A DNA stretch of 64,000 nucleotides from contig DALYJJ010000002.1 in NCBI GenBank assembly GCA_031969915.1, forward strand, positions 29,631 to 93,630, written 5' to 3'. The translations under genes were made by a program, and so were the position numbers. The notes below the pieces were generated by a model that saw nothing but the letters and a program-made list of their open reading frames with translations, did not search any database and was not told where the DNA came from. Positions 7,238 through 16,717 of the stretch are shown here, one piece after another (within the stretch, counting starts at the first letter, position 1; each line of letters opens with the position of its first letter). The stretch is from DALYJJ01 sp031969915 (GTDB taxonomy: Bacteria; Acidobacteriota; Terriglobia; Bryobacterales; Bryobacteraceae).

Positions 7238-9814
7238 ATGCGCCGCTCCTGTTCAGCGCCGGCAGTGGTGTGCGCCTGGCTGGCGGGAGCGCTTCTCAGC
7301 CAGGGCCAAACGCTGATCCTCACCGACTTCGAGGGCCCTTGGCGGCCCGTTTCGAACAACCCTCGGGGCGCGGGCGAACTCCCGCAGGGATGGTCGGATA
7401 ACTCGAATTGGGCGAATCTGAGTGTTCGCCACGAACGGTTGCTGGACGAGGGCTCGTCCTACCTGCGCACTACCGTTTCGAGTCTTGAGACCGGGTGGGG
7501 CCAGTTGCAGCACAGCCTTCCGCGGGTGAGCGAGCAGGCCTACTACCGGCTGCGGGTTCGCGTGCGGTCGGAAGACCTGCTGGGCGCCACGTTCGGCATT
7601 CGCCGCGGTGGGGCGCCGTACAACTATCTCTGGCAGGTTCGCACCGCGCCGGGTCCGAACTGGCGCTACTTCACGTTCTACGCGCGGTTGTCGCCCGCCG
7701 ACTATGACGTTGCCTTCTATGTCGCTCTGAGCGGCGCCGGCTCCTACGACCTCTCGGCGTTTCATTTGGAAAAGCTGAGCGAGCAGGAGTTGCTCGATGA
7801 GTTTTCGCGCAACGCTGCGGGTCTTCCGAAGAACCTGTTCCGCAACACACGCTTCCCGTTAGGGCTGCCGGCGGGTTGGATGCTCGACCGCGATTCGTCG
7901 GACACGGACGCCGTGACGCTCGATGTCGAAGACAAGGCGTTGCGCATTCAAGGAGCAAAGCGCTGGCAGATCACGACCGAACCCTTCGCGGTGCCCAAGC
8001 CACGGACTCCGTACACGGCCAGCTTTCGCGCCCGCGGAACGGCCTCCGGGCGGCTGCAGGTGATCAGCGACGGCGCCGTGCTGGCAACCCGGAACTATCA
8101 AGGAACTCCGGACGGTGAGAGGCTTTCCATCACGTTCAACAGCCCGGTCCTGGTGCGGGCGCAAGCGTTGCGCCTGGAGGGTACGGGCGAGCTTGTCGTC
8201 GAGGACTTTCAGCTAGAAGAAGGAACGAGCGCGACCGAGTTCTCGCCGCCCGCCTGCGAACTCCACCTTTCCACGGCGTCGCCGCTGCGCCTGGGCTTCG
8301 ACGATGAACCGCTCTCGGTGACCTATTCGACGCTCGGCGGCGAGGTGTGCGCTTCCGTGCGGCTGAAGGCCGAGACGCTGGCGGGCGATTCGATCGACCT
8401 TCCTGTGGAGTCGAGCAGCGGAGAGGCGGACTTGCCGGCCGCCTATGGCGCCTATCGCGTGGAGGGCTGGGTGGAGAACGCCTCCGGCGAGCGCGTGAGC
8501 CCGTACCAGGAGATTACCGTTTACCGCCTCCGGCGGCCTCGCTATTGGATGGAGGACGCGCCCGCCTCGCCCTTCGGCATTCACACCAACTCCACCACGC
8601 GGCACATCCTGATGGCGAAAGCGATCGGCCTGAACTGGACGCGCCTGCACGATGCGGGCCTCCAGTACATCGGCTGGTATCATCTCGAACGCAAGCCCGG
8701 CGAGTGGACCTTCTACGACGACGACATCCGGCGCTACCGCCAATACGGAATGAAGGTGCTGGGCCTTCTGTCCACCGCGCCCGAATGGGCGAGCCACTTC
8801 GACCGCCCGCGCAACGGCTACTTCGACCGGTTCTACCAGCCGCGTGACCTCGGCCAGTTCGCCAACTATGTGCGCACCGTCACCGAACGGTATCGCGACC
8901 TGATCGATACCTGGGATGTCTGGAACGAGCCGTGGAATGCAGGCTGGTGGGCCGTCCGCTACGACGACGACGCCAAGCGCTACGTGACCAGCGAGCAGCC
9001 GCATTCCGACTTCGCGCGGCTGCACCGCGTGGCGTGGGACACGGCGAAAAGCGTGGCCCCCTCGTTGACCATCCTGGGAATCAATTCCACCACCGGCAGC
9101 ACCGGCTCCGATTGGACGCGCGGGGTGGTTGCAGCCGGGGGCCTCGACACCTCCGACGTGCTCTGCTACCACCAGTACACGACCGAGCCGCTCGGCTTTG
9201 CGCGCGACGCCGCCGAGCGCGGTTGGCGCGACGCCGTGGAGCCAGCCATGACCGGAGGCGGCCTCGACCGGCCCGCCTGGATGACCGAGGGCTCGCCCGT
9301 CTATGGCCTGAGCGGCCCCGGCTTCTACCGCCGGCTGCTGCCCTTCACGGACACCGAGAATTACTCCTTCACCGGCGACCGCATCGTGCGCCACGTGGTC
9401 TCCCTTCTGGCGCAAGGCGTGGGCAAGGTCTTCCTGTACTCGATGCACTCTCACGAATCCATCGCCGGCCCGGAAAACGTCTGGCGCGTGATCCTCGGAG
9501 AGGACGGATATCTGCACCCCAGCGCCGCCGCTCATTCGACGATGGCCTGGTTTCTCGAAGATACCCGGTTCGTTTCGCGAATCGAGCCCGCGCCGGGCCT
9601 CACCGCTTTCATCTTCGAAGGCAGCGGCCGGTCCGTGGCGGTGCTCGCCCCGAAGCAAGGCAGCGGAGCGGATTGGACGCCGCCCGGCGACACTCCGCGT
9701 TTCGACCTGTATGGAAACTCCGTCCAGCCCGGCGCCGCCGCCGGCCGCTACGTGTCGTACCTCGAGCACCCGGGCGATGCGCCGTCGCTCGTGGCTCTGC
9801 TCAAGCCGGAGTAA
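7238..9814 (+). CDS. Secreted GH39/GH5-like glycoside hydrolase with N-terminal CBM-like modules
   Basis: An 858-residue protein from ATG 7238 with a signal peptide (MRRSCSAPAVVCAWLAGALLSQG). Residues ~25-200 and ~205-330 look like two jelly-roll carbohydrate-binding modules ('GWGQLQHSL', 'YLRTTVSS'). A beta-sandwich linker follows, then a (beta/alpha)8 domain from about residue 440. Glu564 in 'DVWNEPWN' fits the acid/base and Glu684 in 'WMTEGSP' the nucleophile. Their spacing of 120 residues resembles GH39. The open frame extends upstream to 6515, but that part is antisense to the NHL gene. Likely an extracellular or periplasmic glycan hydrolase; substrate unknown. Confidence 0.78.
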   Translation: MRRSCSAPAVVCAWLAGALLSQGQTLILTDFEGPWRPVSNNPRGAGELPQGWSDNSNWANLSVRHERLLDEGSSYLRTTVSSLETGWGQLQHSLPRVSEQAYYRLRVRVRSEDLLGATFGIRRGGAPYNYLWQVRTAPGPNWRYFTFYARLSPADYDVAFYVALSGAGSYDLSAFHLEKLSEQELLDEFSRNAAGLPKNLFRNTRFPLGLPAGWMLDRDSSDTDAVTLDVEDKALRIQGAKRWQITTEPFAVPKPRTPYTASFRARGTASGRLQVISDGAVLATRNYQGTPDGERLSITFNSPVLVRAQALRLEGTGELVVEDFQLEEGTSATEFSPPACELHLSTASPLRLGFDDEPLSVTYSTLGGEVCASVRLKAETLAGDSIDLPVESSSGEADLPAAYGAYRVEGWVENASGERVSPYQEITVYRLRRPRYWMEDAPASPFGIHTNSTTRHILMAKAIGLNWTRLHDAGLQYIGWYHLERKPGEWTFYDDDIRRYRQYGMKVLGLLSTAPEWASHFDRPRNGYFDRFYQPRDLGQFANYVRTVTERYRDLIDTWDVWNEPWNAGWWAVRYDDDAKRYVTSEQPHSDFARLHRVAWDTAKSVAPSLTILGINSTTGSTGSDWTRGVVAAGGLDTSDVLCYHQYTTEPLGFARDAAERGWRDAVEPAMTGGGLDRPAWMTEGSPVYGLSGPGFYRRLLPFTDTENYSFTGDRIVRHVVSLLAQGVGKVFLYSMHSHESIAGPENVWRVILGEDGYLHPSAAAHSTMAWFLEDTRFVSRIEPAPGLTAFIFEGSGRSVAVLAPKQGSGADWTPPGDTPRFDLYGNSVQPGAAAGRYVSYLEHPGDAPSLVALLKPE

Positions 9815-9816
9815 CG

Positions 9817-9832
9817 CCGCTGGCTACAGCGG
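9817..9832. terminator. Small inverted repeat between convergent genes, possible bidirectional terminator
   Basis: A perfect 6-bp stem CCGCTG/CAGCGG with a GCTA loop lies in the 9-bp gap between the stop codons of the glycosidase (9814) and the GH57 gene (9824), and overlaps the latter's end. There is no U-tract on either strand, so it may only weaken transcription or need Rho. Confidence 0.3.
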
Positions 9833-11941
9833 CCAGCCGCCTGCCTCGCTGGTGGAGATCTCGATCCAACCCTGGGGCGGAAGGGCGTCCATCGGCAGAC
9901 CGTTCTGCCAAAGGGACAACTGAAACCGGACCGGCTCGCCCGCGCCGATCCCGAGGGGGGCGAGCGAAAGCTTGCCTTCCAGCACGCGGCGGTAAGCGAA
10001 CTGATTGCCGTGACGGTTTGCCGCGGTGACGCCTTCCGCGACCGCGACGCACTCCTGGTACTCCCGGGCGCCGGCCAGCGACAGCCGCGCCTCCAGACCC
10101 GCGTGGCCGCTCACCGCACCCGCTTCGAAATCAAGGCGCACAAACAGGTGCTTGCCATCGCAGCCGTAGTGCAGTTCCCGGATCAGGAACCGTTGCCCGT
10201 GCATGGCGCCGGTGCGGCCGTCCACACGGTAGACTCCGGCCCCCATCCACTCGAAGTACGACGTGATGTCTCCGTCGATGGTGGGCAGGATCGGGCCCGA
10301 GGGCGGCTCATGGTGCGCGCTCACGGCGACGCGCAGAATGGGGCGCGACAGTTCGTCCGGCGGAGCCTGGTCCAAAGACCGGTAGACGTTCGCGAGATGG
10401 GCGCGATAGAGCTGATCGAACTCCGGCCGGTTGGCGGAATCGTGCTCCGGACCGTACCACCAGTTCCAGTCGCTTCCTTCGGCGATGAGAAGCTCCTCAA
10501 ACGCCAACTGCTTCTGCGGCTCCGACAGGTGCGCACCTTCGGGGCCGCTCACCACGCGATCGTACGTTTGCCTTGCGCGCAGCAGGTGTTCCCACGCCTT
10601 GTTGTCTTCCTCGGCGCCGATCCACACGTCGAAATTGGCGTTGATCCAGGAGCCCGGGACCACGTGGTCGAGCGGCCGGGGCTCGATCTTGCGTAGCGCC
10701 TCGGTGACGGTGAGCGCTTCAATGCGCGGATCGGCCGTGATCTGGCGGTAGAGCTCGCGCAGGAAGGGACGGCCGTTCTGCTCGTAGTACTCCCAGGCGT
10801 TCTCGCCGTCGAGCACGATGGGCACCAGCGCGTCCTCGCCGCGGCGCAGGAAGCCGTCGCAGTTCTCGCGAATGCGGTCGAGGAAATGCGTCGCCGCCTG
10901 CGAGGAATCCATCCGCGAGTACACGAAGCCGATCAGGTCGCTCAGCAGGTGGTCGCGGAAGATGCAGTTGAGCGAACGGCCGTTCTGCTTCCACACGTAG
11001 GGTCGATACGTCTGGTCGACTCCCGCGGCGTGGCCGAGGGTTCGCGCCAGCACGCCGTTGTCGGTTGCGAACCACTTGAAACCCATCTCCGCGGCCAACC
11101 CCAGCGCCTCGTCCGACACCGAGCCTTCCGAGGGCCAGATGCCCGCGGGCGCCGCGCCGAACTGCGACTTCATGTAAACGCGCGCTCGTTCGATCTGGAT
11201 GCGCGCGTCTTCGGGGTACTGGAAGCGCGGAGGCAGGGGAACGTAGGGATGTGAGACTTCGGCGATCTGTGTGTCGCACAGCAGCGGCAGGATGGGGTGG
11301 TAGAACGGGGTCATCGAGACCTCGATCTGGCGCCTGGCGGCGGATTCCCTGTACACCGGGAGCACGCGGCCCAGGATCTCGAGTTGCTTGGCTCCCATCA
11401 GCGCCTGGTGTTCCAGCGTGTAGCGGCTACCCTGCTCGAGGAGTTCGCGTACCTCGGCGTCGCCGGCCTGGAACTCCTCGTCGAACCACGCGAGTTGGGA
11501 CAGTACCTGCAGGTCGCGAAGTTCCTGAGCGCCGAAGAAGCGCTTGGCCCGGCGCACATTGCGGTCGGCCGCGATCCAGGCGTCGAAGAGTTCGCCGTAG
11601 CGCGGATAGCGGTAGATCAGCCGCGAGGGGTTGGCCTGGAAGGAATACTGCAGGATGAAGCCCTGGTCTTCGTCACTCAGCGATTCGGCGGGCTGTAGCG
11701 CGCGCCGCAGGAACGGGTCGGACGCCTTGCCCGCCGCGTACTCCTCCACCTGCACCATCATGGAGGGCACAAGGTTGAAGGTCTGGCGAACCTCCGGGAA
11801 CTCCTCGAGCAGCTTCACCATCCCGTAGTAGTCCTTGAGCGCATGCATGCGCGTCCAGGGGAGTTTGTACTCCTGCGACACCAGGTCCTTGTAGAAGGGC
11901 TGGTGCATGTGCCACACGAAGCACAAGTAGATGCGTGACAT
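9824..11941 (-). CDS. Glycoside hydrolase family 57 (alpha-amylase/glucanotransferase type)
   Basis: A 705-residue cytosolic protein with GH57 hallmarks. 'WHMHQPFYK' at residues 10-18 is motif 1. 'GIWPSEGSVS' places Glu272 as the expected nucleophile. 'IVLDGENAWEYY' places Asp378 as the expected acid/base. The C-terminal ~170 residues form a beta-sandwich (from about 'RPILRVAVSAHHEPPSG') common in the long subfamily annotated DUF3536-like or amylopullulanase-like. It probably acts on alpha-1,4/1,6-glucans such as glycogen. It begins 3 nt after the stop of the upstream propeller-phosphoesterase gene, so the two share a transcript. Confidence 0.88.
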   Translation of the reverse strand: MSRIYLCFVWHMHQPFYKDLVSQEYKLPWTRMHALKDYYGMVKLLEEFPEVRQTFNLVPSMMVQVEEYAAGKASDPFLRRALQPAESLSDEDQGFILQYSFQANPSRLIYRYPRYGELFDAWIAADRNVRRAKRFFGAQELRDLQVLSQLAWFDEEFQAGDAEVRELLEQGSRYTLEHQALMGAKQLEILGRVLPVYRESAARRQIEVSMTPFYHPILPLLCDTQIAEVSHPYVPLPPRFQYPEDARIQIERARVYMKSQFGAAPAGIWPSEGSVSDEALGLAAEMGFKWFATDNGVLARTLGHAAGVDQTYRPYVWKQNGRSLNCIFRDHLLSDLIGFVYSRMDSSQAATHFLDRIRENCDGFLRRGEDALVPIVLDGENAWEYYEQNGRPFLRELYRQITADPRIEALTVTEALRKIEPRPLDHVVPGSWINANFDVWIGAEEDNKAWEHLLRARQTYDRVVSGPEGAHLSEPQKQLAFEELLIAEGSDWNWWYGPEHDSANRPEFDQLYRAHLANVYRSLDQAPPDELSRPILRVAVSAHHEPPSGPILPTIDGDITSYFEWMGAGVYRVDGRTGAMHGQRFLIRELHYGCDGKHLFVRLDFEAGAVSGHAGLEARLSLAGAREYQECVAVAEGVTAANRHGNQFAYRRVLEGKLSLAPLGIGAGEPVRFQLSLWQNGLPMDALPPQGWIEISTSEAGGWPL

Positions 11942-11944
11942 GGG

Positions 11945-14455
11945 CTACCTGGAGAAGAAACTGCGCACCGGGCGCGGAGGCTCGGTGCCCTTCACCGCGC
12001 GCCACAGAATGTCATTGAGTTCGTCGTCGTCGATGCGGTCCGCTTCCGAAAAGTCCATCGCGGCGGAGCGGGCCGCGGTGGGCGAGGAGTCCGGGTTGCG
12101 CTCGGTCAGCGACACCCGCGGGCGCTCCGCGGCATACGCGTCGAGGTTCGGCTTCGACGAGAAGGCTTGCCACATGGGACGGGCGGCGGCGTCGAAATGC
12201 GTCATCGGGCGGAGGCCCAGAATCAACTCAATCGTCCGGAGCATGGACGTGGTGTTGTAGAGCGTGCTGTCGATGATGCCGCGGCGCGTGTACGGGGAGA
12301 GAACGTACGCCGGCGAGCGGTGCGAATCGACGTGGTCGGGGCCGTTCTGCGCATCGTCCTCCAGGACGAAGATCGCGGCCTTCGGCCAGAACTTGCTCTT
12401 CGATACGCCTTCGACGATCAGGCCGAGCGCGTAGTCGTTGTCGGCGACCTGAGCGGTGGGCGTGAGCTTTCCCGCCGCAGTGCCCGATGTGTGATCGTTG
12501 CCAAGCCGCAAGAAGATGAGTTGCGGCAGCCGCCCTTCGCTCTCGAACTTTTGCAGCTCCGTGAGGAAGGTCCTGGCGCGGTCGATGTCCAGGTAGTCGA
12601 GGTCGTAGGCGCGATAGTCGAGGTTCGTCACGGGGCGCAGGACCGGGTCGCGGACCTCCCGCACATGCGGTTGGCCGGCCGCGGGCTTCGGATCGTTCGT
12701 GCACCACCAGCCATAGTTGCGCATGGTCACGCCGGCGGCGGCCGCATTCGTCCACAAATAGCCGGCCGGTGGAAGCGCGGCAATCTCGCCCCCTTCGTAG
12801 TCGTAGTGACGGCGCCGGCCGCCGTAGCTATTGGGCCACATCTTCTGGACGTAATCGTTGGCGATGGCCGACGTTGACCAGTTGTGCCCGTCGGCGCTCA
12901 CGTCGGCGTTCACGTAGAAGTTGTCGAAGAGCACGAATTCGCGCGCCAGCTTGTGATGGTTGGGCGTGATCTGTTCGCCAAAGAGCGTGAGCGACGCGTC
13001 GCCGTTGCCTTTGCCGAGATCGCCCAGCACCTGGTCGTACGTGCGGTTCTCCTTGACGATGTAGATCACGTGCTCAATGGGAGACTTCAGCGCGGGGTTC
13101 GCTGGGATCGGATTTCCCGCCGGGATCTTCGCGTCGTCGAGGAGTTCGTCCCGGTAGGGAGAGTTCGCCAGCACGGTCCTCGTGTACCCGGCCAGCGTTT
13201 CGTCGTCGAACGGATCGATCACCGACGCTGTGCCCTGCTGCAGGCGTCCGACATATTGCACAACCGGTGTGCCCTGGTGCGTGATGGCCGGCCGGCGCAC
13301 CGGGTTGGGGCCCTGCGGATTCGCATAGGAGCGGCCGCCGCGGCCGTTGAAGACAATCAGACGCTTGTCCGCCAGCGATCGCGCGGCGACTGGGTACCAC
13401 CCCGTGGGAACGAAGCCGAGCAGGCGCGAGCGCCGGCTTCGCACGTCGGCCACAGCCACGGCGTTGGCGTCCGAGCAGACGATGTAGAGCCGGTCCTGAT
13501 CGGGACTCAACGCCAGCGCGCTCGGCGTCATGCCCACCGGCTGGCGCGGCGTCATCGCGACGTTGATCCTCTCGATCACGTTCAGTTCGCGGGTCTCCGT
13601 CAGGCCCACAACAAACACGTTGTTGGTGTTCGCGGCGCTGACGAAGAGGCGCGCTTTGAATGGCGCCTGCTCCTTGCGCTCTTCCGCTTCCTCCTCCTCC
13701 TCGCCGGACACCAGAGGTTTGTCGCGCCAGACGATGTCGGTGGGATGCGCCCCCAGGCGAACCGCGCCCAGCGAGGAACCGTTCATCGCGTCGTGATGGT
13801 GCAGCGTGCCGTCGGCCCAGCTGGTCACGAAGAACGATTTCCCGTCCGGATGAAACAGGACGCGGTAAGGGCGGCGCCCCGTCTTCCAGCGCTCAATGAT
13901 CATCCCCGACTGGGGGTTGATCACCACGATTTCGTTGCGGTAGAGCGCGGCTGCGTAGATCAACCGGCCGTCCGGCGACAGGGTCACGTCGCCGATGAAG
14001 TCCTGGTGTACCCGATCCTCCGGCCTGACCACTTCAAACGTGCGCGCGGCCTGGATCGCGCCGTCCGAAGGCGAGAACGCGAACTCGAAGACGCTCGCGC
14101 GCGAGCCGCCGCCCACGTAGAGCAACGTACCGTTCGGTGCAAGCGTGAGCCCCAGCCAGCCGTCGGCCACCGGCACGCGGCTGACTTCGCGCATGGTTGC
14201 CGCTTCCAATACGACGACGCTGGGCGGCAGATAACCGCCGTGCAGAACGATGAGAAAACGGCCGTCTCTGGATAGCACCGACGACATGGGCATGGTGCTC
14301 ATCGGGACCTGCCGTCCGGCGGGGCGGAGCAGCCAGCCGCTATTCAGCAGGACGCTGCCGTCGGGGCGCGGGCCAACCACCTCAGTGGGCGCCGTCTGCG
14401 AAACCAGCACGGCTGCGAGGACAACGAGAACCACTGCCGGCAAGGCAAGTTTCAT
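11945..14455 (-). CDS. Bifunctional YncE-like propeller and phosphoesterase-family protein
   Basis: An 836-residue exported protein beginning MKLALPAVVLVVLAAVLVSQ (signal peptide). Residues ~35-470 are a YVTN/YncE-like beta-propeller ('RFLIVLHGGYLP', 'DRLYIVCSDANAVAVADV'). Residues ~500-800 are a PF04185-type phosphoesterase domain with 'IEHVIYIVKENRTYDQVLGD', 'LFDNFYVNADVSADGHNW' and 'LEDDAQNGPDHVDSHRSPAYVLSPYTRRG', which supply the acidic and His metal ligands of the alkaline-phosphatase superfamily. It may cleave phospholipids or phosphoesters in the periplasm. A longer upstream frame overlaps nadE and is discarded. Middle gene of a nadE - phosphoesterase - GH57 run. Confidence 0.86.
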   Translation of the reverse strand: MKLALPAVVLVVLAAVLVSQTAPTEVVGPRPDGSVLLNSGWLLRPAGRQVPMSTMPMSSVLSRDGRFLIVLHGGYLPPSVVVLEAATMREVSRVPVADGWLGLTLAPNGTLLYVGGGSRASVFEFAFSPSDGAIQAARTFEVVRPEDRVHQDFIGDVTLSPDGRLIYAAALYRNEIVVINPQSGMIIERWKTGRRPYRVLFHPDGKSFFVTSWADGTLHHHDAMNGSSLGAVRLGAHPTDIVWRDKPLVSGEEEEEAEERKEQAPFKARLFVSAANTNNVFVVGLTETRELNVIERINVAMTPRQPVGMTPSALALSPDQDRLYIVCSDANAVAVADVRSRRSRLLGFVPTGWYPVAARSLADKRLIVFNGRGGRSYANPQGPNPVRRPAITHQGTPVVQYVGRLQQGTASVIDPFDDETLAGYTRTVLANSPYRDELLDDAKIPAGNPIPANPALKSPIEHVIYIVKENRTYDQVLGDLGKGNGDASLTLFGEQITPNHHKLAREFVLFDNFYVNADVSADGHNWSTSAIANDYVQKMWPNSYGGRRRHYDYEGGEIAALPPAGYLWTNAAAAGVTMRNYGWWCTNDPKPAAGQPHVREVRDPVLRPVTNLDYRAYDLDYLDIDRARTFLTELQKFESEGRLPQLIFLRLGNDHTSGTAAGKLTPTAQVADNDYALGLIVEGVSKSKFWPKAAIFVLEDDAQNGPDHVDSHRSPAYVLSPYTRRGIIDSTLYNTTSMLRTIELILGLRPMTHFDAAARPMWQAFSSKPNLDAYAAERPRVSLTERNPDSSPTAARSAAMDFSEADRIDDDELNDILWRAVKGTEPPRPVRSFFSR

Positions 14456-14463
14456 TGGGGATT

Positions 14464-16101
14464 TCACTCCGAAAACCGTTGTGCGATCGGGAAGCGGCGT
14501 CCGATGCCGAACGCCTTGGTGGTCACCTTCAAGCCAGGGGCGGCCTGCTGGCGCTTGTATTCGTTGCGGTCCACTTTGTTGACGATTTCGCGAACCAGGT
14601 CGAGCGGCAGGTCTTCCCTCGCCGCGATCGCCGCCGGAGACAGGCACTCCTCGACGTAACGCCGGAGGATCCGGTCCAATACGTCGTATGCGGGCAGCGA
14701 ATCCTGATCGGTCTGATTGGGGCGGAGTTCGGCCGATGGCGGCTTCTCGAACACCCGCTCCGGAATGACGTTGCCGTGCCGCCGGTTCGCCACTCTGGAA
14801 ATCTCGTAGACCAGGGTCTTCGGAACGTCGCTGATCACGGCCAGGCCGCCGCACATGTCGCCGTACAGCGTGCAGTAGCCCACCGCGAGCTCGCTCTTGT
14901 TGCCCGTGGTCAGCACCAGCGCCCCCCACTTGTTCGAAAGCGCCATCAGCGTCACGCCGCGAAGCCGGGCCTGCAGGTTCTCTTCGGTGACGTCGCGCGC
15001 CGCCCCCGCGAAGATCGGGTCCAGCGAAGCCAGCATCTGATCGTAGGCCGCTCCGATGGGAGCAACTTCGAACCGGATGCCGAGATTCATCGCCAGCGCG
15101 CGGGCATCCTCGACGCTATGCGACGAAGAGTACGGGCCGGGCATCGCCACCCCGGTCACGTTGTCGCGGCCGACAGCGTCCACCGCGATCACGGCGGTGA
15201 TGGAAGAATCGATGCCGCCGCTCAAGCCCAGCAACACCCGCTTGAATCCGCACTTGGCCAGGTAGTCGCGCGTGCCCAGCACCAATGCCTCATACACAGC
15301 TTCGCTTTCGTCGCTCAGGGCGGGACGCCGGTCGCCTTCGCGCGTCCCCAGATCCGCCACGATCAGCGCCTCCTCGAACGAGGGCGCTTCGGCCAGTACC
15401 CGGCCTTCGGCGTCCAGGACGAAGCTCGATCCATCGAACACCAACTGGTCATTGCCGCCCACCTGGTTCACATAGACCACCGGGAAGCCGTACTTGCGCG
15501 CGGTGGCGGCAAAAATCTCCCGCCGCAGCGCCCGCTTGTGCATGTGGTACGGCGAAGCGTTGATGCTTATCAGGACCCTGGCGCCCGCCCGCGCCAGTTC
15601 CTCCACCGGATCGTGGCGATACAGTTGCCGCTCCCAAAATTGCTTGTCGTTCCAGGCGTCTTCACAGATTGTCAGAGCGACGTCGCTCCACGGTTCCTGC
15701 GCCTTCGCCGGCTCAAAGTAGCGGGCCTCATCGAAGACGTCGTAGGTGGGCAGCAGCATCTTCGTCTGGCGGAACACTGTCCGGCCGCCCCTCAGAACCG
15801 CGGCGCTGTTGGTGGCGCGCTTGCCGGAGCCGTCCGAAGAACGCCCGACGTAGCCGGTGACGATCGCGATCGGGAGGCTCGCCGTTTCGCTCGCCAGCCG
15901 CGCCAGTTCGCTCTCCGTGCGGTCCAGGAACGCGGGCTTCTCCACCAGGTCGCGCGGCGGATAGCCGGTCAGCGACAACTCCGGGAAGGCGACCAACTCC
16001 GCCCCGCGCGCGGCCGCCTCGCGGGCATAGCGCAGCATCAGATCGACGTTGCCCGCCAGATCGCCGACCGTGGTGTTGATCTGTCCCAGGGCAATCTTCA
16101 T
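14464..16101 (-). CDS. nadE: Glutamine-dependent NAD+ synthetase
   Basis: A 545-residue, two-domain enzyme that makes NAD+ from nicotinate adenine dinucleotide, ATP and glutamine. Residues 1-~250 are a nitrilase-fold glutaminase: 'ELVAFPELSLTGYPPRDL' supplies the Glu, 'KMLLPTYDVFDE' the Lys and 'ALTICEDAWND' the Cys nucleophile. Residues ~270-545 are the synthetase with the PP-loop 'SGGIDSS' starting near residue 294, then 'TTGNKSELAVGYCTLYGD'. Complete and of typical length. Its stop is 9 nt from the start of the phosphoesterase gene, so the two are likely co-transcribed. Confidence 0.96.
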   Translation of the reverse strand: MKIALGQINTTVGDLAGNVDLMLRYAREAAARGAELVAFPELSLTGYPPRDLVEKPAFLDRTESELARLASETASLPIAIVTGYVGRSSDGSGKRATNSAAVLRGGRTVFRQTKMLLPTYDVFDEARYFEPAKAQEPWSDVALTICEDAWNDKQFWERQLYRHDPVEELARAGARVLISINASPYHMHKRALRREIFAATARKYGFPVVYVNQVGGNDQLVFDGSSFVLDAEGRVLAEAPSFEEALIVADLGTREGDRRPALSDESEAVYEALVLGTRDYLAKCGFKRVLLGLSGGIDSSITAVIAVDAVGRDNVTGVAMPGPYSSSHSVEDARALAMNLGIRFEVAPIGAAYDQMLASLDPIFAGAARDVTEENLQARLRGVTLMALSNKWGALVLTTGNKSELAVGYCTLYGDMCGGLAVISDVPKTLVYEISRVANRRHGNVIPERVFEKPPSAELRPNQTDQDSLPAYDVLDRILRRYVEECLSPAAIAAREDLPLDLVREIVNKVDRNEYKRQQAAPGLKVTTKAFGIGRRFPIAQRFSE

Positions 16102-16168
16102 CGCGAATCCCTCATTGTACAGGCGGCAGGTGAACGTCCGGTGAAGGCGCTGCTATACTCGCCGGAGC

Positions 16169-16717
16169 ATGACTGGTGAAGACCGGATGAGCTTGTTGGC
16201 GATGCTGGAGGCGAGCCGCGAAGATCTGGTGCGCGCCGTCGACGGGTTGGGTGAAGAAGAGGCGCTCGCGAAGCCGCCAAGCGGCTGGTCCGCCGTGGAC
16301 TGCGTGGAGCACCTGGTCTTGACGGAGCGGGCCATTCGCGAGCGCATTCGAGCGCAGGCCGCGTTGGCAGCCGGCGTGCCCGAGGGGTTCGATTCCGCGA
16401 AAGCCGAATTCCTGCTGAAGGTGGTTCCCGCCCGCCGTGGGCGGGCTGTGGCGCCTCCCCACTTGGCGCCCTCCGGCCGGTTCGCTTCGCTCGCCGACGC
16501 GGCCGCCGCCTTTCAGTCCGAACGGCAAACCACGCTCGATTACATCCGCGACACGCCGGACGACTTGCACTTGTGCGGCACCGAGCACTTCGTGTTCAAG
16601 ATGCTCGACGGCCATCAGTGGATGGTGCTGTTGGCGTCGCACACCACCCGGCATGCCAACCAGATCCTCGAACTACGCGACGGCTCTCACCAGAGTCCGC
16701 GAAATTCCACCTTGTGA
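16169..16717 (+). CDS. DinB-family protein
   Basis: A 182-residue four-helix-bundle protein of the DinB/YfiT superfamily. The family's divalent-metal triad is visible as 'CVEHLVLTE' (His near residue 49) and 'ASHTTRHANQI' (two His near residues 156-160), and 'SGWSAVDCVEHL' is the usual entry to helix 2. Many members are thiol transferases (bacillithiol/mycothiol-dependent) or stress proteins; none of that can be fixed here. No signal peptide. Its end overlaps the convergent AGE-family gene by 31 nt. Confidence 0.82.
   Translation: MTGEDRMSLLAMLEASREDLVRAVDGLGEEEALAKPPSGWSAVDCVEHLVLTERAIRERIRAQAALAAGVPEGFDSAKAEFLLKVVPARRGRAVAPPHLAPSGRFASLADAAAAFQSERQTTLDYIRDTPDDLHLCGTEHFVFKMLDGHQWMVLLASHTTRHANQILELRDGSHQSPRNSTL

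Noticed and set aside
12167..14275. Plus-strand frames opposite the propeller-phosphoesterase
   Set aside because: Antisense shadows of a gene with a signal peptide and clear phosphoesterase motifs.
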